From Golubevia sp. BC0850 (lineage: Eukaryota > Basidiomycota > Exobasidiomycetes > Golubeviales > Golubeviaceae), in contig JAAVVG010000005.1 in NCBI GenBank assembly GCA_012976225.1, positions 682,001-746,000 on the forward strand: DNA of 64,000 nucleotides, written 5' to 3'. A program made the translations under genes and the position numbers. How positions within the stretch are numbered: the stretch's first letter is position 1; each line of letters starts with the position of its first letter. Below are positions 57,001 through 64,000 of this stretch, piece by piece. The notes under the pieces are model-generated. The model ran no database searches. It was not told the origin of the DNA and worked only from the letters and a program-made list of their open reading frames with translations.

Positions 57001-60000
57001 TTCAAGGATGGAATTTCTTCTACTGATCAGCTTCAAAAGAATCCTAACCGTAAGTCTCCTTCAAGTTCTAGATCGAAAGCTAAACATCATCCAGCTGGAG
57101 GTTTAACTCAAAGGAACATGAACGACTATGTGGCTAAGCAAATCCAGGTTCAAAACTTCAAGTCTAGAGAGAAGAAGGAAAGAGAAGCTGGAATCAAGAA
57201 GAAAGTCAAGAAGGAGAAAGAAGAGGAGGAAGCCATGAAACTCAAGGAGAATGAAGATGCCGGAGAATTGAACCTGGCTGAGACGTTGAAGAGAGCCCAA
57301 GCAAGAGCTAATGCCAATCTCGAACTTGAAGCTCAGAATGCTGAAGATGATGAGGAGGAAGAAGATGGAGACTTCAAGGAAGAAGATTACCTTCGAGGTA
57401 GTGGAAGTGAAGATGAAAGAGAAGCTCCGATCGACGTTGAAGAGACGAAAGGATCTCAAGATCAAGAAACCGAAGGAATGGACTTGGATCAAGATCAGCA
57501 AGTTGAGGGAACTGTGGAAGAAGATGAATATGATGAGGAAGGCAAAGAAAATGCTCCTCCTTCAAGTCAGGATCCAGCACCGTTCAGAAATCAACTACCA
57601 ACTGGTCAATCGGACGATGAAGATGAAGAAGATGAAGACCTTCGAGGAAATCTGCATTCCACAGCTCAGCGTAGGATTCGCAGAAGACAGAATCAAATCC
57701 TCTCCGACGACGAAGAAGATGAAAACGGAGATGCGAACGATGATCAAGAGAATGGTCGTTCAAATGATCTGAGTTCCGATGGAAGAAGAGATGAAAGTCC
57801 AACACCACATCAACAGTTGAATAGGAATCTAATTTCTTTGGATCAAAATCCTCATCAAGGTCGATCTTCTTTGTCTATCGTGTCTTCTACCTCCTCACCC
57901 TCTTCAAGAAATCCTCTTCAAGTTCTAAGCCCGGAACAGCTTCGATCTCGATCCACTCAGCCTTTAGACTCGGAAGGAAAGGAAGGACAGGAAGATGTAG
58001 ACTATCCTCAACTCGATGACGATGGAGGAAGAGATAGTCCGCCAGCCTCCCTGGGCAATTGGTTCGCTCCCACTGGAAACGACGACGCTTCTACTCCTTT
58101 CTCTGTCGTGCCACGTCAACAGCCTTTCGGGATGGAGAAATCAGACAGTGAAGTCATGGGTCAGTTCTTCTCTCCAACTCAAAATGAGACGGATCAAGGA
58201 GAATCTTTAGACATTCTTGGGCACCTAAAGCCGAATCGACCGAACTCAACTCAAGACGGCGGTCTCAGCATGACTCAACTTTTCGAACAAGGAACTCCTA
58301 TGGAAAGAGATGATGTCTCTTCGCTTAATGATGGATTCGAAGCTCTACGTAAAGCTGAAGGAGATGGAGCTAAAAAGGACGTTCAATCTTCTGCACTTCC
58401 AACTTTGAAAGTTTCTGTCTTGGAAGATGAGGAAGACGATGAAGCTCAACAAAGGGAAGAAGCCCTTATCAGACAAGAGAGGATTAACAAGGTTAATCAG
58501 ACTCCAAAACAGTATCTTGGAAAGAATGGTTTGTTCACTCAAACCAAACCTACTTCTTACTTTGATGACAACTCTCAAAGTGAAAGTCAGGATATGTCTC
58601 AAAGTCAAATCACTCCTCTTTGGAAGAGAAACGGAAGTGTTCTTGGAGAGAAGAGAGACAGAGAAGATGAGAGTGGTGACGCGGGTAACTCGCCTTCTCA
58701 ACTTCCAGTCCTAAAACGATTCCGTAGAGGTGGGAAACCGATTCAAGAAGACGAGGATGAAGAAGATGAAGAAGAAGAGACTGGAAAGGAACCTTCTGTC
58801 TCTTCCGCTACGGACAACCCTTCAATTGACTTGGATTCAATTTCCGAAGCACGGCAGAAGAAAGCTGCCAACGTTTTCGAATCGATGATGAAGAAAGCAA
58901 GAGAGCAACCAAACGTAGACGACGTCGCAGCTAGAGAAGAGGCCAAGAAAGCTTCAAAACGTTTCCTTCAAGATCAAGCTGACGAATCCGACGAAGAAGA
59001 TGATGGAAAGAAGAAATCCAAAACCCAAGGAGGTTTGGCTGGAATCTTCGATGATAAAGATGACGAGACTGGAAAGAAAGATGGAGAAGAGGAGGAAGAC
59101 GAAGAAGATGACGGAAAGGATTTAGAAGGTTTGGTCGATGATGAAAAGGATGAAGATGAGAAAATTAAGGATGCTTTGGTTAGAGAACAGCATCGCTTGG
59201 ATGAAGAAGCTAGAGATCTAGTTGAATTACAGAAGGTTCAGAAAATCACTGACGGTTTACATAGACAGAAAAAAGGGAGAGAGAATTTGGGTGGAGAGAT
59301 GGATGACTTCTTGGATGAAGATTATGACGATGAGGACATGAGAAGAAGAGCTAGTGCGATCCCTGGAGCCAATAAGAGGAAGATCGATGGTGGTGATGGA
59401 CTTGATGATTTGGGTAAGTTTTCATAAGGAGGGAGAGTTACTCGACGGGAGTGCAGTCTACTCATTTTCTTTTTCATGTTCGCTTTTCTTCTCATTCAGC
59501 TAAAAACGAAGAATCAAGAGCTTTCGTGACTACCTACCAAGGTACTCACGCCAAAGATCAAGACAAAGAGTACCCTTTCTTAGATGCTCCAGATGTTGAT
59601 CAGGACTCGGACTCGGATTCGGATGAGGAAATGGAAGATGCTGAAGACGATGATCATTCGATGCAAAAAGTATCAGCTCAAGAAGCCCGAGCGAAACTTC
59701 AAGAGAGAGCGAGAAAGAGGAAGAGAAATGAGGTCATCTCTGATGATGAAGATCAACAAGATTCTGAGAATAAAGAAGAAGATGAGGATCAAGGAAAGGG
59801 AAGGAATGAGTGGGATAGTGATGAAGATGAAGATCTAACCAAAGGAATTTTGAACGATAGAATCGCTGTGAAGAGGGCAGAGAAGAATGTGATCGCGAAG
59901 AAGAACGCTTACCTCAATAACAATCCTAAGACGATAACAGCCGATGACGATGAAGAGGTGAGTGTTCAAATAGATTTGGGAAAGAAAGTAGAAAGCGAGT

Positions 60001-60385
60001 CGACCCTGCCTAATACTTTCGCTGATTGGTTAGTTTCAATTTCTCACTCTCCTCGCCTCGCCTCTAGGATCCAATCTTCCGACTTTTGAAGGCTCCGAAA
60101 GAAGCTCCAAGATCAGCCAAAGAGAAAGAGAGACTCGTGGCTTGGGGACAGGAGATGAAAGAAGATACCTCCAACTCTAGAATCAAGATGGGAGGTGGAG
60201 GTGGAGGTGGAAGTATCTCAAGTTTCACTAATGAATCTTCAAGACCTCGAAAGTCTGCTGCTTCGTCAACTTCAACTTCAGGTTCTGGTCCTGTCAAGAA
60301 TCCAAAGAAGTCTAAGGCTCCAAAGAGAGCTTCTCTACATAAAGCGTTGGGTGGAAAAGAAGGGAAATTCGTTGAATCTCAGTAA
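54052..60385 (+). CDS. MRC1: MRC1/Claspin replication-checkpoint mediator
   Basis: Model join(54052..55440, 55540..55787, 55887..59413, 59500..59957, 60068..60385), 1979 residues. Mrc1/Claspin travels with the fork, couples polymerase and helicase, and passes the Mec1/ATR signal to the checkpoint kinase. The protein is very acidic and Ser-rich with long Glu/Asp runs and repeated SDDE clusters. Early LSKEERLKRLRERKIEELR suits the family's basic helix; SESEDSESEAES-type clusters and SQ sites (SQSESQDMSQSQ) are checkpoint-kinase targets. The Mrc1-like domain is near 1560-1760 (DEEARDLVELQKVQKITDGL, then MDDFLDEDYDDEDMRRRAS). The C-terminus has AKEKERLVAWGQEMKE and RASLHKALGGKEGKF. It is longer than most homologues (about 1100-1400). 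Confidence 0.82.
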
Positions 60386-60865
60386 AAAGGTCTCTCTCTG
60401 ACTTGGTTGTTCATGGTTGTTTGTTTATAGTCTCCTCAATTATCGGTCTTATTTCTCGTTTCCTGCCCGCTCTATCGGTTCAATACTCCCTATCTATTTC
60501 TCCTCTCTCTCATCTTTGCTCTCTGTCTCTCAATCTTTTGTAATTTGCATGTCATTTTTTCACTATTTCACTTTTTTACAAATTCATGGTTGAGATGAGA
60601 GCGAATGATTGAAGACAACCGAGGCCCAGTTAGTAGGCGAACAAGCCAGTCAAGGGGCATTGATGAGTGACGGGACCAGAAATTACGGATACTTATACAA
60701 AATTGGTTCAGAGACCTACCAAAAAGAATATGGAAAGAACAAGTGGGAAGAAATCAACTGCTTCCCTTGAAATCTCCACCTATAATCTAACTGTCGACGC
60801 TCCATGCGTTTCATTCCAGATCCTGACCGTTTCATGTGCAACAGTTTCATTTTTCAACTGAGACG
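60386..60865. other. Convergent intergenic region
   Basis: 480 bases between the MRC1 stop and the last codon of the F-box/LRR pseudogene. The MRC1 side is T/C-rich (60480-60580), a likely 3' untranslated region. No gene seen. Confidence 0.4.
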
Positions 60866-62357
60866 CTACGTAGTTAAGCTTGTGGCCTTCTTTCTCGGCT
60901 TCTCTTCCAACCTCAAGAATGTCTTTTTTTGAAGGGGCTGATGGAGCTTGCCCGAGTGGATCTCTTGAAGTGCCGGGAAGAGGTAGCTGAGGGAATGAAG
61001 GAGTGGTTTCCACTCCGCGCTGTCCCTTTCTATCTTCGGTATGGAAGCCAGGAAGGGAAGTGTCTGTTCCAAGGCGGTGGATTCAAAGGTTCCTTGCGAA
61101 AAGTCGATGGGAGGGCCTCTCCTCTCCTCCGAAGTCCACTCTACAGCACTTTGCGTCAGTCCGAGCTGGCCGAAGAAATCCAGGCTCTCCAATTTTGAAG
61201 CATATCTGATGAGACTGATAGCGACTTGAAGACCTCGTTCCCGACGCAAGAAGATGTCCATTGACGTGATCCCCTCGGAAGCGTTATCGATCTTGAGCCG
61301 CAAGAGATCGGGAGCCAGGAGCCATATGGCAGCTTTAGACAGATTCAAGGTGGAATAGAGGAATTTGTCAGCCTCAAGAGTCAGTGAAGTAGAATGCAGC
61401 ATCAGACGTTCAAAAGCGAAGAGGACTCACGAGGTTGGCTAAATTCAGTACCACGCAAGTTATCTTCCTCACAGCTGTAAGTGTTGATTTCTAGGCTCTC
61501 CAGAGAGCCAAGCTAAGCCAAAGCGTTGATAGACGATGTGAAGGTAGGGACAGAGCTGGAGGTCCAATGCAGGTGTTTGAGGCGAATGCTGGAGGAGAAA
61601 ATGACCTTCAAAGCTTCTTCTAGAATGGCTGGGCTCGTAACGATTTCATCCATTCCTTTCCCGTCAAGTCCTTCAGTAGCAAATTCATTCTCCAGGCTCT
61701 CCATCCTGGACTCGTAATCAGAGGTGAGTTGACTGTCCAAATCTGACTCGTAATCTTCTTCTTTCAGCATCTCTGGATAGAGCTCTCCTCTGGTAATTGA
61801 TCTCTTCCTCCTTTTGGAATCCAATTATCGCTGATAGTCCGCCAGTTCCTCATCTACACAGTTGAGTCTTGATGTGAAAGCCCCTAACATGGCATCGAAG
61901 GGACTCAGCTTGCTCTCATATAACTGGCAATTCCAATCCAAGTAGATCGTGTGAGTGGAAGTTAGCAAGCGAGGATTAGTCTCGAGCAGCTTCCATAGTT
62001 TCCCGAACTTCTTGATCTTGGAAAGAAAGACAGTTCCGAAGATCCGACCAATGCAGAGATCCCTGATCTTCCTGGAGACCAGAGAGATACGTAGGATGGC
62101 TTGCCGATTCGACGTTGCCTGCAAGTCGGGAGAATGGGTGAGGAATGTGTTTGGTTGACTCGGTATATTCTCTTGAGGATATCCAGAAGTTCCCTTCTAG
62201 TGTAGATCCTATCCAGTACGTCCTTTCTGGAAAGAGGAAGATGAGAGAGAGGGGGGAGAGGAATGAGCAGTTCGTTTGCCTCGTTCTTTTCCTTGGTGAG
62301 ACTCTCTGCAAAGACTCACTGAAGAATCTCCTCCGAGATGTGTGATTCTTTGACCAT
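60866..62357 (-). pseudogene. F-box/LRR gene interrupted by two in-frame stops
   Basis: A probable first exon (62357..62320, MVKESHISEEILQ) is followed by QAILRISLVSRKIRDLCIGR and FGKLWKLLETNPRL, which fit an F-box helix pair leading into repeats. From about 62124 one reading frame runs to 61440 and looks coding throughout, yet contains TAA at 61825-61827 (between ADYQR and LDSKRRKRS) and TAG at 61513-61515 (between SSINALA and LGSLESLEINTYS). No GT-AG intron removes either. A normal donor (CAACC/GTGAGT near 61430) then leads to a last exon with LLAPDLLRLKIDNASEG and LIRYASKLESLDFFGQLG, ending at 60866. The exon just before 62124 is uncertain. It is broken, unless the stops are read through. 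Confidence 0.6.
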
Positions 62358-62829
62358 CGTTCTGTCTGTTGAGGGTGTTAGTTTTGGAGCGTGTTGGTAG
62401 AAGAAAAAGAGAAGAGGAGAAGAATCGAGAATTCTCCTCAACGAACCTCCCTCGACGCCAACCCACGTGGACACCCACTCATTGGAAGGGGTTCTGAGCC
62501 AATTTGAACGGTAAGCCATTCTATGCCACTGGTGGTCAGACTGATCAACTAGACCCAACAAGTCCTAGTGCTCAGAAGAATAATTGAGACCCATGGTGTT
62601 GGAGTTTACAAGCTGGACCTCATACATCTCCCGCTCAGGTCACTTCGTATCTTCGCAACTTTTTGAATGTGGATGCTTTCTGCTTGAAAATCTGATTGAA
62701 AGCCAAACAGGAGCCTCTTTGCATTCAGAGTCCTTTTTCTGGTGACGACTCCTAGTTCAGTTCGCGAGTTTCAAGATTCTTCGTGTTTTCTCACTACCAT
62801 ACTACACTCCTCACTTTCTCTCATTCAAG
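62358..62829. promoter_or_regulatory. Divergent spacer upstream of the homeodomain gene
   Basis: About 470 bases between the start of the F-box pseudogene and the homeodomain ATG. No other gene; the second half is AT-richer, as expected of a promoter. Confidence 0.4.
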
Positions 62830-64000
62830 ATGCAAGATCTGATCAGGATTCCAAAGAAGAACGAGCAATATCAAAGATTTTCTGATCTTCAACACCTTCA
62901 ACTTGATGCATATTTTGACATCGTGAGAAAGAATCGCAGGCGCCCTGAATCGGCAAAACTCCCCCTTACTAACAAAATATGACTTCTGTATTCCTCCTTT
63001 CATCTGTCTCCAAAACAAACAGCATCAGTATCCTACCCCTTCCGAACGTTCAGAGCTAGGCTCAGTCCTGAAGCTTGGAGTTGGCTCTGTTAACAGTTGG
63101 TTCGAGAGGACTAGGAAGAAGCACAATCTTCCAGGTCTTCATGAATTTAAGAAGAGTATCTCAAAGAGAGAGAAGGAGGAGAAGAAAGAAATGAAAGATT
63201 TGATGGACGAGTTGGACGAGTTGGAGGGTGAGTTAATGGATTGGCGGTAGTGTGGTTTGAAGACGAGGTCACAGGATTGCTGAACATCTATTCGAGCTGG
63301 ATTTTTAACTTGAAGATCACTTTCAAAACCTTGAGAAAGAAGCTCTAGAGAAGAGCTGTTCTGAAGAAACTCAAGTGAGCCCCTTCCACCGCTGTGTCTC
63401 TTGTCACAAGTCAGAACCACCCTCACACTTTCTTCGTTTTCTTCGACAAATAGGAATTAGAAGAAAGGTTCAATGTCAATCGAAGTAAGTCTAATCTTTG
63501 TGAGGAAAGAAGTGACGCATACACTCGACTTTTTTACCTGACCAACGATGTAATTCCAGTCGACGATCTCTTCGTTGGTTTCCTTGATCCCTCCCAGGAA
63601 TTCACTTACGCCAACTCACTACTGCAAGTACCGCTAGGGGATTTGGTCGAGGAAATTAAATTGGAGAATATGATGGATGAATTGGAAGAGATCTTAGAGG
63701 TAAAACCTTCCATGTCGATGGTTACGATCGAACTATCTTCTCTCGAGTCTCATGAACTCGAGCAACAACTTCAAATGCTCATTCCTCCATCTCTTTCAGA
63801 AGCTCCTCCTCAAATCTATGGGAGTTCTTCCAGCTCAACTCCGAAGATTCCTGAATCAGTTTCAATTCAAGCCATCTCTACTCTTCCACTCGGAGGTGAA
63901 ATGAATCTCTCGAGAGCTTCATCTCTTCAACCAAAGACGTTTAGAAGACTCAGAACTCAAACCAAGCCTCACAGGCTCAGTTCTTTAAGGGAAAATTCTG
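62830..64000 (+). CDS. Homeodomain protein, mating-type-like (5' part, runs off the window)
   Basis: Model join(62830..62922, 63023..63227, 63461..63484, 63560..>64000). The first junction gives a domain with canonical 60-residue spacing: F8, L16, F20, P26, L40, W48, F49 and R53 fall on residues 17, 25, 29, 35, 49, 57, 58 and 62 (LQLDAYFDIHQYPTPSERSE, then VGSVNSWFERTRKKH). Position 51, nearly always Asn, is Arg (R60). A Lys/Glu-rich helical stretch follows, then a 24-base microexon and a long exon with Ser/Pro-rich text open to base 64000. Basidiomycete HD mating factors have this layout, an N-terminal homeodomain and a long variable tail, and the gene may mark an HD locus just to the right. 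A non-mating homeodomain factor is the alternative. Confidence 0.7.

Noticed and set aside
56719-57808. Long antisense ORFs within MRC1
   Set aside because: They are the reverse complement of Glu/Asp/Ser-rich codons, giving Leu/Ile/Phe-rich text with no domain.
59958-60067. MRC1 intron starting at GTTAGT near 60030
   Set aside because: That join leads to a stop within six codons. A GTGAGT donor at 59958 joined to the same acceptor keeps the frame and restores a long conserved-looking C-terminus.
60866-62357. Alternative genetic code or stop reassignment to explain the in-frame stops
   Set aside because: TAA, TAG and TGA all act as normal terminators in the intact genes of this window.

Overview
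The window is a eukaryotic nuclear segment. Compact genes with many short GT-AG introns (mostly 45-170 bases, GTGAGT-type donors), fungal versions of housekeeping proteins and a mating-type-like homeodomain gene point to a basidiomycete fungus, perhaps Pucciniomycotina; the subphylum is a guess. I rebuilt the exon joins by hand from splice sites and protein similarity. Except for the right-edge gene, which runs off the window, each intact gene model sums to a whole number of codons.

Left part (0.4-26 kb), tightly packed: an AAK1/Ark1-type kinase (+), the U2 snRNP protein SF3B1/Hsh155 (-), the membrane protein SERINC/TMS1 (+), the ER-Golgi cargo receptor ERV41/ERGIC2 (+), an ACMSD-like amidohydrolase/decarboxylase (+), an unrecognised secreted protein (-), the ribosomal-protein import chaperone SYO1/HEATR3 (+), a zeta-class GST/maleylacetoacetate isomerase (-) and the UtpB subunit PWP2 (-).

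Middle part (22-47 kb): ordinary genes (a small secreted protein, the PP2A activator PTPA, PRO2, RAD23 and NAD-glycerol-3-phosphate dehydrogenase) alternate with decayed copies of a leucine-rich, F-box/LRR-like family. Four sizeable copies (A 29.5-31.0 kb -, D 38.4-39.8 kb +, B 40.4-41.6 kb +, C 45.7-47.1 kb -) and smaller remnants carry frameshifts, nonsense codons or truncations. Copies A and B, in opposite orientation and diverged elsewhere, share a 393-bp tract without a single mismatch.

Right part (47-64 kb): UTP13/TBL3 (-), a second UtpB subunit; PIN1/ESS1 (+); a very large MRC1/Claspin replication-checkpoint mediator (+); an F-box/LRR pseudogene broken by two in-frame stops (-); and, at the right edge, the 5' part of a homeodomain gene (+) whose DNA-contact position 51 is Arg instead of the near-invariant Asn.

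Shared themes are small-subunit ribosome assembly and ribosomal-protein import (PWP2, UTP13, SYO1), splicing (SF3B1), ER-Golgi membranes (ERV41, SERINC), DNA replication and repair (MRC1, RAD23) and osmolyte/amino-acid metabolism (GPD, PRO2). I saw no CRISPR array, rRNA or confident tRNA, and no recognisable transposon coding region.
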